Virus record (IMG/VR): IMGVR_UViG_3300033388_007730
Coordinates: 155,189 to 219,188 of that record
DNA length: 64,000 nt
From: a virus
Strand: one strand, 5' to 3'
Shown here: in pieces, positions 41,243 through 48,853 of the stretch
Numbering within the stretch: the stretch's first letter is position 1
How the letters are laid out: every line of letters begins with the position of its first letter
The notes under the pieces: model-generated
The model's database searches: none
What the model was told of the DNA's origin: nothing
Seen by the model: the letters and a program-made list of their open reading frames with translations, nothing else
Program-made: the position numbers and the translations under genes

Positions 41243-41971
41243 GTGAAATTGATAAGAAAAAGGCTGCTCGAACAAAGTTATAAGTGCTGGGATCTAATTA
41301 TTGAAGGAGATCATCATAATTATTTAGTGGAGGGTGCGGTTGTTCATAACAGCAATAATAGGGTAGGTTTTGAGATTTCAGAGCCAGATCAGGATGGAAG
41401 TGTTTATGTTGAAATGAAAGCTGGTTCTAATAAGTTGAAGAGAAAACGTCCTCCAACAGAAAAAATGGCAGAGAATATTTATTGGTTTTCTCAATCTCTT
41501 GACTCTGTGAAGGGGTTACTCAATCATCTTGCTGAAGATGTTGGAGTTAAAAAGACTGTCGTTCTTTATGGTGAGGTTTATGGCAGAGTTCGTGGTGGTC
41601 ATAAGTCTCTTCATTATGGAAAGCCTGGAACTTTGAACTTTGCAGCATTTAGTTTGAAGATTGATGGTAAGTATGTTTCTTGGGATGTTTTTAAACGTCT
41701 GTGTGAGATTTTTGATGTACCTACTGTCCCTGTTGTTGGTATTTTTCCATTTAGCATGGAAAGAGCAAGAGAGTTAGCAACTGGTGATTCTCTTCTTGCA
41801 GCTAAGAATGGCACAAAGCATATGAGAGAAGGAATTGTTCTTTGTGCTTTTGAAGAGAGAGATGAAATGAAGACCAGGAGAGCTATTTTAAAGATGCTTA
41901 ATCCTGATTACCTTATCCTTAAAAATAAGAGTTATGCTAAGGGTGAGGCTACTGATTTTACAGATATGTAA
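41243..41971 (+). CDS. DRB0094-type RNA ligase, C-intein plus C-terminal half
   Basis: 242 residues from GTG 41243 (AAAGGA six bases upstream). Residues 1-36 are a C-intein: CWDLIIEGDHHNYLVEGAVV then HN (blocks F/G). Ser37 begins the C-extein SNNRVGFEI, followed by ligase motifs GEVYG (III), REGIVLCAF (IV) and LILKNKS (V). The break matches canonical split-intein geometry. The spliced enzyme would seal RNA ends in tRNA/RNA repair. A terminator follows. Confidence 0.9.
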   Translation: MKLIRKRLLEQSYKCWDLIIEGDHHNYLVEGAVVHNSNNRVGFEISEPDQDGSVYVEMKAGSNKLKRKRPPTEKMAENIYWFSQSLDSVKGLLNHLAEDVGVKKTVVLYGEVYGRVRGGHKSLHYGKPGTLNFAAFSLKIDGKYVSWDVFKRLCEIFDVPTVPVVGIFPFSMERARELATGDSLLAAKNGTKHMREGIVLCAFEERDEMKTRRAILKMLNPDYLILKNKSYAKGEATDFTDM

Positions 41972-41975
41972 TATG

Positions 41976-42013
41976 ATGTTCAGCCTTTGGAGGGGGAGGC
42001 TGAGCATTTTTTT
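41976..42013 (+). terminator. Rho-independent terminator
   Basis: ATGTTCAGCCT / AGGCTGAGCAT stem (one mismatch), nine-base loop, then TTTTTTT. Confidence 0.9.
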
Positions 42014-42029
42014 ATTTGAGAGGTAAGCT

Positions 42030-42434
42030 ATGTTGGTATATTGGGTTGTTGGATGTGTGTTAGAGTATCTACTTATTGGGTTAGTTACAGGCGGTATCCT
42101 ATTAAAAAGCGAAAGGAAATGTCTAGACAAAATTGAGATAGGAGAAGACATTTTTATTCCGATGTTTCTTTGGCCTATTTTTGTTATATTTTGTATTTGT
42201 GATGGGGCTAGTTGGGTAGTAAAAAACATTTTTAGGTTCATAGCTCTTTATATATTTAAAATTCCAGCAACAACTCTACTCGCTAGTCAACCTGATGATG
42301 GAGGTTTTGTACAGGGCACATCAGGTGGAGGTAGTAATCCACCGCCTTCTACTCCTAAACCAAATATAACTCCACCATCGCAAAAAAAGGATGAAGTGCC
42401 AACTTCAAGAGCTAGTCTCATAGATATAGATTAA
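42030..42434 (+). CDS. Membrane protein with C-terminal SRASLIDID tag
   Basis: 134 residues. Two to three hydrophobic segments (VVGCVLEYLLIGLVTGGILL, FIPMFLWPIFVIFCICDG, FRFIALYIF), then a Gly/Pro-rich flexible tail (GGGSNPPPSTPKPN) ending TSRASLIDID. The tag at the end of a flexible tail on a membrane anchor suggests it is displayed to a cytoplasmic partner. Confidence 0.65.
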   Translation: MLVYWVVGCVLEYLLIGLVTGGILLKSERKCLDKIEIGEDIFIPMFLWPIFVIFCICDGASWVVKNIFRFIALYIFKIPATTLLASQPDDGGFVQGTSGGGSNPPPSTPKPNITPPSQKKDEVPTSRASLIDID

Positions 42435-42436
42435 TT

Positions 42437-42616
42437 ATGGTTGAATCCTTATTAGTATTTTTGATTATAGCGATAGCATCTTGTTACGGATGGATATATC
42501 TTGTGAAAACATTTATCTTATTGAGGAAATGGGATTTAGAGATAGCAGAGGAAGAGGCAGAAGAGTTATTGCGTGAAAATAATTTTTTGTGTAAAAGAAT
42601 TCAGGACTTGATATGA
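42437..42616 (+). CDS. Small single-pass membrane protein
   Basis: 59 residues from ATG 42437. An N-terminal hydrophobic helix (LLVFLIIAIASCYGWIYLV) is followed by an acidic coiled segment (EIAEEEAEELL). Overlaps the HPRT ATG by four bases (ATGA). Confidence 0.6.
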   Translation: MVESLLVFLIIAIASCYGWIYLVKTFILLRKWDLEIAEEEAEELLRENNFLCKRIQDLI

Positions 42617-43455
42617 AAAAATTAAATATAATAGATGAGGTCGTTTTTACTTATGATGATATTAGTACAGGAGTTAGATTAGTTGGTCGTAAGATATATG
42701 ATTATTATACTAGAGAAATAAAAACTGAAGAAGTGAATGTCTTTGTTATGTTACAAGGTGGAGCAATTTTTGCTGCTGATCTTTTTTCAGAAAAAGAACT
42801 TGGTTTTGAGAGTTCAAAAGTTAAATTCAAAATACATTACATCAATGCTAATAGTTATTATGGGGCGACAGAACCTTCTGGCAATGTGCTGGTAGATCTT
42901 TGTAGGGTTATTCCAGAAGATAATATTAAAAATAAAGATATATTGATAGTAGATGATATTTATGACAGAGGTAACACATTATCAGAAGTCGTAGAAAGAT
43001 TGAAAAAATATAATCCTAAATCTTTGGAATGTTGTGTTTTATTAAATAGAGAAATAGAAAAGGAAAAAGAAGTAGACGTTAAATTTATAGCTTTAAAAAC
43101 TGAGAGAACAGAATTTTTTATTGGGTATGGATTAGACTATGCTGGCAAATATAGAGAGCTACCACATATCGTTACATTTAATGGGGATATTGAAACTGGT
43201 GAACCATTTGAACAGATTTTGTGTAATTGCTGTGGTGAGAGTTGTGAAATAAAGATTCATGATGATAAATGTAGGTTTGGATTGATAAATGCTAAAGTCA
43301 AAGGAGGATATTTTTCTCCGGTCTTAGATGATTTAATGGTATACAGATTTGATATCTGTGAAGGATGTTTAAAGAAGATGTTCGAACAATTTAAAATACC
43401 TGTAACTATGGCAGAGTATGATGTTTGGACAGTAAAAGATGATTGTAATATTTAA
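42613..43455 (+). CDS. Hypoxanthine phosphoribosyltransferase with C-terminal zinc domain
   Basis: 280 residues. Residues 1-185 are a purine PRTase: VFVMLQGGAIFAADL, ILIVDDIYDRGNTL (PRPP-binding motif) and the flexible-loop region HYINANSYYG. Residues ~200-280 form an extra Cys-rich module (LCNCCGESCEI, ICEGCLKKMF) not in normal HPRT. Converts hypoxanthine/guanine plus PRPP to IMP/GMP. Adjacent GMP reductase makes a purine-salvage pair. Confidence 0.88.
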   Translation: MKKLNIIDEVVFTYDDISTGVRLVGRKIYDYYTREIKTEEVNVFVMLQGGAIFAADLFSEKELGFESSKVKFKIHYINANSYYGATEPSGNVLVDLCRVIPEDNIKNKDILIVDDIYDRGNTLSEVVERLKKYNPKSLECCVLLNREIEKEKEVDVKFIALKTERTEFFIGYGLDYAGKYRELPHIVTFNGDIETGEPFEQILCNCCGESCEIKIHDDKCRFGLINAKVKGGYFSPVLDDLMVYRFDICEGCLKKMFEQFKIPVTMAEYDVWTVKDDCNI

Positions 43456-43466
43456 GAGGTAGAATA

Positions 43467-43673
43467 ATGGATAAGCAAATACACAAGGCGATAAAAACTC
43501 TGAATAAGATAGGAGATGCTATTCAAGGTATAAGAGAAATAGGATTTGATGTTGAGAATCTTTCTAAGAAATTAAGGAATGCTGAACTTGAGATTTTACT
43601 TGCCATTGATTCTATGAAAGGTAAAGAAGAAGAAGACAGAGGAAAAACTAAAATCATGAAGAGGGAGATGTAA
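43467..43673 (+). CDS. Small helical protein
   Basis: 68 residues, coiled-coil-like (AIKTLNKIGDAIQGIREIG ... LSKKLRNAELEILLAI). Lies between the HPRT and GMP reductase genes and abuts the latter (43673/43674). Confidence 0.55.
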   Translation: MDKQIHKAIKTLNKIGDAIQGIREIGFDVENLSKKLRNAELEILLAIDSMKGKEEEDRGKTKIMKREM

Positions 43674-44621
43674 ATGAGACAATTAGCATATAATGATATT
43701 TCACTGAAACCTCAAAAGTGTGTTGTAGATAGTAGGAATTTATGTGGTACATCTATCATTTTTGGTGGGCGAGAGTTTCATATGCCAGTTTATCCATCAA
43801 ATATGAAAAGTGTTGTTGATATAGAAACTTGTAAATATATGGCTAATCAGGGGTGGTTCTATACTATGCATCGTTTTGATATAGATGTATTAGATTTTGT
43901 TAAAAGTATGAATAATGCAAATGTATACATCTCTATCAGCATTGGTATTAATACTGATTCTTATGAAACACTACAACAAATTTATCAAGAACCTTTATTT
44001 ATTGATTACATAACGATAGATGTTGCAAATGCTTGGTCAGAAAAAACTCATCAAATGGTTGCTTTTATTAAAGATAAATTCCCGCATGCTTTTTTGATAG
44101 TCGGCAATGTGGCAACTGGTGAAGCGGTAAGGGAAATAGAAGAATGGGGAGCAAATGCTATTAAGGTTGGCATTGCTGGTGGAAGTGTATGTATCACTAA
44201 AAATAAAACTTCGGTCCATCGCCCAATGGTTTCGACCATCCAGGATTGCGTATCAGCGAGAAAAAAAGTTTTTATTGTAGCTGATGGTGGAGTGGTTGAA
44301 CACGGAGATATAGCAAAAGCACTTGCTCTAGGTGCTGATATGGTTATGGCAGGATCACTTTTCGCAGGGTATGATCAATCATCTGGAAATATTATAGAAA
44401 TTGATGACTCTGGGACGAGATATAAAGAATATTATGGAAGTGCTTCTAAACATAACAAAGAGGAAGCGAAAAATATAGAAGGAAAGAAAATTCTAATAAA
44501 GTATAAAGGCAATATGGAACATCTTCTGAGAGAATTGACAGAAGATTTACAGAGTTCCATATCATATGTGGGGGCAAAAGATTTATCAGGATTAAGGGGA
44601 AGTGAAATATACTATATATAG
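43674..44621 (+). CDS. guaC: GMP reductase / IMPDH-family enzyme
   Basis: 315 residues, no CBS domains. LAYNDISLKPQKC start, AFLIVGNVATGEAVREIEEW, GIAGGSVCITK with the catalytic Cys (IMPDH/GMPR loop GxGxGSxCxT), ADGGVVEHGDIAKALALGAD and MAGSLFAGYDQ. The length and lack of CBS favour GMP reductase (GMP to IMP). With HPRT it would rebalance purines during infection. Confidence 0.88.
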   Translation: MRQLAYNDISLKPQKCVVDSRNLCGTSIIFGGREFHMPVYPSNMKSVVDIETCKYMANQGWFYTMHRFDIDVLDFVKSMNNANVYISISIGINTDSYETLQQIYQEPLFIDYITIDVANAWSEKTHQMVAFIKDKFPHAFLIVGNVATGEAVREIEEWGANAIKVGIAGGSVCITKNKTSVHRPMVSTIQDCVSARKKVFIVADGGVVEHGDIAKALALGADMVMAGSLFAGYDQSSGNIIEIDDSGTRYKEYYGSASKHNKEEAKNIEGKKILIKYKGNMEHLLRELTEDLQSSISYVGAKDLSGLRGSEIYYI

Positions 44622-44630
44622 GAGATGGAA

Positions 44631-44825
44631 ATGGGACATTATGATGATGGCATGAGTTGAGAAAGGGAGAAACATGAAAAGAAGATGAAGAAGGAGTATA
44701 CGAGTTGGATTATAGAAGAACTCGAAAGTAAAACAAGTGCAGAATTAAGAGATATTCATACACTTGTAAAAAGTATAAGTGAGGTAAGAGGTGCGATGAA
44801 ATTAGTAAAAGAGTTAACAAAGTAA
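44631..44825 (+). CDS. Small coiled protein interrupted by TGA
   Basis: ATG 44631 (AGGAGA upstream) reads MGHYDDGMS, stops at TGA 44658-44660, and continues in frame EREKHEKKMKKEYTSWIIEE to 44825. TGG to TGA would explain it. ATG 44685 could start the distal 46-residue helical peptide independently. Confidence 0.4.
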
Positions 44826-44848
44826 ATAATTTTTTAATAGGAGAAAAT

Positions 44849-45148
44849 ATGAATATTAAGTTGTTAAAGTTAATCACAGGTGAAGAAGTTATATGCGAAC
44901 TTAAAGATGAAGGAGATGATGTGGTTATGAAAAATCCTATCATTATGATGCCACAAAGAACAGAGGATGGGAAAGCTGATATAGCTATGGTAATGAAGTG
45001 GATGCCATCATCTGTAGACGAGTCTTTCAAAATAAGTAAACAGCATGTTATGTATATATCAGAACCACATATAGAGTTAGCTAATTATTATAGTGAGACA
45101 TTTGGAAGTGGGATTGTACTTCCTGAGAAAGGTTCTATTCAAATATAA
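44849..45148 (+). CDS. LSM-like conserved phage protein
   Basis: 99 residues. LLKLITGEEVICELKDEGDD ... VVMKNPIIMM resembles small phage proteins with an Sm-like beta barrel ('LxxGExVIxxV...xNPxxI'). AGGAGAA upstream. May bind RNA or assemble as a ring; unproven. Confidence 0.55.
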   Translation: MNIKLLKLITGEEVICELKDEGDDVVMKNPIIMMPQRTEDGKADIAMVMKWMPSSVDESFKISKQHVMYISEPHIELANYYSETFGSGIVLPEKGSIQI

Positions 45149-45149
45149 A

Positions 45150-45497
45150 ATGATAGGTAAATTAATAAAATTTATTATTGCTTGGTTTAGAATACCTAGA
45201 GGACCATACTGTTACACGATTAAAGAGGTAATTAGAGACCCTTCAGGTAATGCTCCTTCAATGATTCGCTCTAAAGTTTGTCCTTACTGGGGGATTAGGA
45301 AAGATTTGCCAGCACAGGCTAATGGATATTGTAGGTATTTAAGAGTCACAGATGTAGATCAGAATAATGATCCAGAATCAGAGTTCGTCTGCACTGTAAA
45401 GGAGACAGGTGAGAAGAGTGTTCTTAAAGCTCCAGATATACCATTTGGTACAAGTCGTTTGTGGGATCAATGTAAAGAGTGTGGAATAAAGGAATAG
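45150..45497 (+). CDS. Hypothetical protein, four Cys
   Basis: 115 residues from ATG 45150 just after the preceding stop. N-terminal hydrophobic amphipathic helix (KLIKFIIAWFRIPRG), then a beta-rich domain with paired Cys (YCYTIKEV, VCPYWGIRKD, FVCTVKE, WDQCKECGIKE). The final CxxC may bind zinc. It ends just before the TnpB-element end. Confidence 0.55.
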   Translation: MIGKLIKFIIAWFRIPRGPYCYTIKEVIRDPSGNAPSMIRSKVCPYWGIRKDLPAQANGYCRYLRVTDVDQNNDPESEFVCTVKETGEKSVLKAPDIPFGTSRLWDQCKECGIKE

Positions 45498-45535
45498 GTG
45501 AACTACCTCCTCCATAAAGGGGAGGCTTTTTAGAT
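45498..45535. repeat. Hairpin at TnpB-remnant end
   Basis: GTGAACTACCTCC, then TCCATAAA, then GGGGAGG and CTTTTT: a short hairpin that may be the subterminal end of an IS200/IS605-type element and also terminates the 45150 gene. The first 12 bases recur at 38472. Confidence 0.45.
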
Positions 45536-45544
45536 CTTTTACAA

Positions 45545-45970
45545 CTGAATAATGACTAGATTGAGCCAGCTGTGCTTTTCTACAGTTACTTACATCAACT
45601 ATATTTTCTAAAGTAGAAAATATAGTTGATACAGAGGTTTCTGTATCCCTAAGCATTGTATTTCTACGTTCCGTAGAAATTAAAGTTTTTAATCCTTCAG
45701 TTTCGATACATTGAGCACTTTTCAAGTCTCTATCTTCTGTATAGCCACAAGAACAGTTATAAGTTCTCTGCCATACAGGTAGTTTATTTTTAGCTTTACA
45801 GACAGGGCAAAGTTGAGTAGAGGGAAAGAACTTATCAACCATTACAGATGTATGTGCTTTTTTCTTTAAAGCACTAATTATTCCACCTATAGCAGTATTT
45901 TGAATTTTCTTTCCGTGTCTCCCAGCTTTCCAGGCTTTGATGCTCTCATCCTGAAAGATGATATATTCAA
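45545..45970 (-). pseudogene. TnpB (IS200/IS605-type) C-terminal remnant
   Basis: About 140 recognisable residues: IIFQDESIKAWKAGR, SALKKKAHTSVMVDKFFPST, then the zinc finger CPVCKAKNKL ... YNCSCGYTEDRDLKSAQCIE typical of TnpB/OrfB, including the RuvC-III Asp in DRDLKSA. The N-terminal two thirds are missing and the expected RuvC-II Glu (ExD) reads Gln in FQDES, so inactive. It replaced the 5' part of the tagged gene ending at 46140. Confidence 0.8.
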
Positions 45971-46017
45971 GGTTGATTTCGGATTGTGGAGGGATTTGGA
46001 TAAGAAGGACTCGTAAC

Positions 46018-46140
46018 GTTACAGTAGATAAAGATGATGCTAAACTTATCCATGAGTTTAGTAGGAATAGAGTTAAGAGGTTGAGAATGATGAGCAAATC
46101 AAATCCAGTATCTAGAGAAGAGTTAATAGATTTAGATTAG
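46018..46140 (+). pseudogene. 3' remnant of a tagged gene (SREELIDLD)
   Basis: About 40 codons reading TVDKDDAKLIHEFSRNRVKR ... SNPVSREELIDLD. The upstream codons in this frame are antisense to the TnpB remnant, so the gene lost its 5' part by insertion or deletion. The C-terminal motif is a clear copy of the recurring tag. Confidence 0.6.
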
Positions 46141-46769
46141 GTTCCTGTAGTTTCATTCATTGCTTTGACTATTAGGTAATATCTGAAACTCATTCTTCCT
46201 ACTTGGAGAGGTATACCACCAATCATAACTTCAACAAATTCATTTAGATCTGCATACGGAAGTCCAGTATCTTTTACTAATAGCTCATTATATCTGTTAG
46301 TAGCCATCGGCATACCTTTGAAATATATTTGTTTTGAAGGATCTACAGTTTTTGTTGATTCTACTATACTCATATAATTTAAATTAGCTATTTTTGCAGT
46401 AGCTAATCTATTGCCATTTAATACAAAATTAACATTATCATTGAGAGAATAAGCAGTATCTAGTGGATTAGGATTTTTTATAATATCTAAAGCATAGTAT
46501 GTTCCAATGATATCAGTAGAATTAGGTTCATTATTAACATCATTATCGGTGAAGCTAGAATCGTAAAATGGCGTTACAGAAAGAGGTATTCCACCTATAA
46601 CTAATTCAGATGAGTATTGCATGTCTGTAATAGGTCTTGCATAGTCGCCAGCATAAACTATTCTTAATGTGGCTGCTCCACCTGCTCTTTGTCCATTACT
46701 TTCGACAGCGAGTGTTGCTGTACCTACTGTGATGTCTGATATATCTGAATTACGCATTTTTGTAGTCAT
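46137..46769 (-). CDS. Hypothetical beta-rich protein
   Basis: 210 residues on the minus strand, rich in Thr/Asn/Gly with two internal copies of an IGGIPL motif (ELVIGGIPLSV, EVMIGGIPLQV), hinting at a duplicated domain. No signal or membrane segment. Composition is like phage structural proteins. Divergent from the 46896 gene. Confidence 0.55.
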   Translation of the reverse strand: MTTKMRNSDISDITVGTATLAVESNGQRAGGAATLRIVYAGDYARPITDMQYSSELVIGGIPLSVTPFYDSSFTDNDVNNEPNSTDIIGTYYALDIIKNPNPLDTAYSLNDNVNFVLNGNRLATAKIANLNYMSIVESTKTVDPSKQIYFKGMPMATNRYNELLVKDTGLPYADLNEFVEVMIGGIPLQVGRMSFRYYLIVKAMNETTGT

Positions 46770-46826
46770 TTTGTATTCCTTAAAAATATTATCTACTTAT
46801 ATTTCGATATTTTTATAGAAAATCCT

Positions 46827-46854
46827 TTGAAAGTGATTGTATATTTGGTATCAT
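46827..46854 (+). promoter_or_regulatory. Promoter for split AAA+ gene
   Basis: TTGAAAGTGA at 46827, 16-bp spacer ending TTTGG, TATCAT at 46849, then 41 bp to ATG 46896 with a GGAGAAA site. Confidence 0.8.
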
Positions 46855-46895
46855 ATTTATTATAAATAATAATTAAAATTTGTGGAGAAAAATTT

Positions 46896-47894
46896 ATGAA
46901 TACAGTTTATAGAGTATCGAGTAACGGGGGAGCACCAGCAAGGGCATCAGTACATAAAGTGTTAGATGGTAGTTCTGGAACACCAATACTCACTTCACCT
47001 GTTGAGAGAAAGAGTGTTGGAGTGGGAGCTTTAAAAGAAGCAGAAAAAATCTGTGATTATCACGATGATGGTGGTGATGAGGATGAGGATTGTTATGCTA
47101 ATCCAACTGGAATTGAAGATAGTTGTTTAAATGAAGATAATGATGTTGCTACTGTGAAGTTTGCGGAAGAGATAAAAGTAGATTTCATTCCGACCGTGGA
47201 TTTTAGAATAATGTGTAGATTTCTTGAAGCTAGTTCTGTTAATGATATTAAAAATCACCCATTCTCTGCCCCACCACTCATAACATTAATCCTCATGGAG
47301 GCATTACCTGGATATATGAAATCAAAAGATTATTCTTTTGCAGGAGAATTAAATTTTGATTGTCATGGTAATTCTATTCCACCAGAAAAAAATCCATGGA
47401 TAGTAGATGGGAAAGAGACAGCATTCACGATTCAAGGATTTTTGTATTTTGAATCTAATAGTGGCAAAAAAGAAGACAATGTTTGTTTCTTCTTATTCGC
47501 AGATTTAGAAAGAGGTGGTGCAGCCATAACATGTTATACTAGAGATGTTTTTAAATCTAAAACTGTTATAGGAGAGTTGCAGGAATATTCAAAGAGTCAT
47601 AATTGCTTGAGAGGTGCTAAGCTTAAAGATGTTAATATGTTCACTGCCTCTTTTACTGAGGTTGATAATTGCCCATCATATAACTGGGAAAATTATTATT
47701 ATCCAAAAAGTATAATTAATTTGTTTGACTTAGAAGTTTTTGAGTTTGTTAAAAACTCTGAGAGATATAATGAGTGTGGCATAACAAAGCGTGGTCTCAT
47801 TATGCATGGTAAACCAGGTTGTGTTTTGTCAGATACAAAAATAAAAATTAGAAAAAAGAAAAAAGAAGGAAAACATAATATTATTATAGAATAA
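46896..47894 (+). CDS. AAA+ ATPase N-terminal half plus short N-intein
   Basis: 332 residues. Residues 1-308 are the N-extein, including a beta-rich domain and KRGLIMHGKPG, the first part of Walker A. Then a 24-residue N-intein starts CVLSDTKIKIRKKKK (block A) and stops. The C-half at 48837 begins with a C-intein and then TGKTTIGN. Trans-splicing gives HGKPGTGKTT, a complete GxPGTGKT. Short N-inteins of about 25 residues are known from atypically split phage inteins (AceL-TerL type). Confidence 0.9.
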   Translation: MNTVYRVSSNGGAPARASVHKVLDGSSGTPILTSPVERKSVGVGALKEAEKICDYHDDGGDEDEDCYANPTGIEDSCLNEDNDVATVKFAEEIKVDFIPTVDFRIMCRFLEASSVNDIKNHPFSAPPLITLILMEALPGYMKSKDYSFAGELNFDCHGNSIPPEKNPWIVDGKETAFTIQGFLYFESNSGKKEDNVCFFLFADLERGGAAITCYTRDVFKSKTVIGELQEYSKSHNCLRGAKLKDVNMFTASFTEVDNCPSYNWENYYYPKSIINLFDLEVFEFVKNSERYNECGITKRGLIMHGKPGCVLSDTKIKIRKKKKEGKHNIIIE

Positions 47895-47938
47895 TAGTAT
47901 AGTCCAATTACGGGTAATCCACAAAGGAGAATGCTATT

Positions 47939-48853
47939 ATGAAAAAAGAAATGTTTTTGAGAAATTGTCCTAAATGTGGCAAAGAATTAAGTTATACAAA
48001 TAAGAAAAATAGAAATACCGCTATTAAAAAGAAGAGGCTTTGTGGATCTTGTGCTTCGGTGGAGAGGAATCAGAAATATGGTAACAATAAAAAATTTATA
48101 GAAACATATGGGGTAAAAGGGAAGTGGATAGGTAAAAAAAATCCTTTCTATGGGAAACATCATTCTGAAGAATCTCTTGCAAAAATGCAAAAAAATAAAG
48201 ATTTTAGCACTTTTAAAAGTAAAAAGTTTAAAGATAAGATGTCCAAAATATCTTCTGGTAAAAATAATCCTATGTATGGGAAAAATTATTATGATATATG
48301 GGTAGAAAAATACGGGGAGAAAGAAGCCAATAAAAAAATGGCGATACTTAGGAAAGAGAAATCTATTCAGACTTCCGGCAAAAATAATCCTATGTATGGG
48401 AAACCAGCACCACAAGGGTCAGGAAATGGATGGAGTGGGTGGTATAAAGGATGGTTCTTCAGAAGCATTAAAGAATTGTCTTATATGGTAAATGTTATTG
48501 AAGTGAATGGATTTCAGTGGAGAACAGGAGAAACAAAAGATTTATGTATAAAGTATACTAGCTATGATGGGACGGAAAGAACTTATAGGGCAGATTTTTT
48601 AGTCGAGGAGAAAAAGTTAGTTGAAGTGAAACCTATAAAATTGTTTAATACCCCAAAAAATTTATTAAAAAAACAAGCAGCTGTTAAATTTTGTAAAAAA
48701 AATGGTTATGATTATGAGGTAGTTGATGTAAGATTGTTAGATTTTGAAAAAATGGAGAGTCTTTATAATCAAAAAAAGATTAGATTTACGAAAAAATATA
48801 AAAAAAAATATGAGCAATACATAAATAGGAGAAAAAATGATGGAGATAAGTGA
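47939..48853 (+). CDS. NUMOD3/PD-(D/E)xK homing endonuclease between split-gene halves
   Basis: 304 residues. Zinc ribbon (CPKCGKELSY ... LCGSCASVE), NUMOD3-like repeats (NPFYGKHHSEESLAKMQ, NNPMYGKNYYDIW, NNPMYGKPAPQGSGNG), then FRSIKELSYM ... YRADFLVEEKKLVEVKP nuclease core. Paralogous along its length to the 23738 protein, but PD is AD here, so activity needs testing. Position inside a fractured gene matches the known split-intein/endonuclease arrangement. Overlaps the C-half by 17 bases. Confidence 0.88.
   Translation: MKKEMFLRNCPKCGKELSYTNKKNRNTAIKKKRLCGSCASVERNQKYGNNKKFIETYGVKGKWIGKKNPFYGKHHSEESLAKMQKNKDFSTFKSKKFKDKMSKISSGKNNPMYGKNYYDIWVEKYGEKEANKKMAILRKEKSIQTSGKNNPMYGKPAPQGSGNGWSGWYKGWFFRSIKELSYMVNVIEVNGFQWRTGETKDLCIKYTSYDGTERTYRADFLVEEKKLVEVKPIKLFNTPKNLLKKQAAVKFCKKNGYDYEVVDVRLLDFEKMESLYNQKKIRFTKKYKKKYEQYINRRKNDGDK

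Noticed and set aside
44658-44660. Global TGA-to-Trp recoding
   Set aside because: TGA ends several well-supported genes here.
45971-46097. First ~40 residues of the minus-strand TnpB-containing ORF
   Set aside because: Antisense to the tagged-gene remnant and without TnpB similarity.
17057-46140. The RF[D/E]IxDL tag as a classic bacterial beta-clamp motif QL[S/D]LF
   Set aside because: The invariant Gln is absent and Arg is conserved instead, so a direct match is not supported; a phage-specific clamp is still possible.
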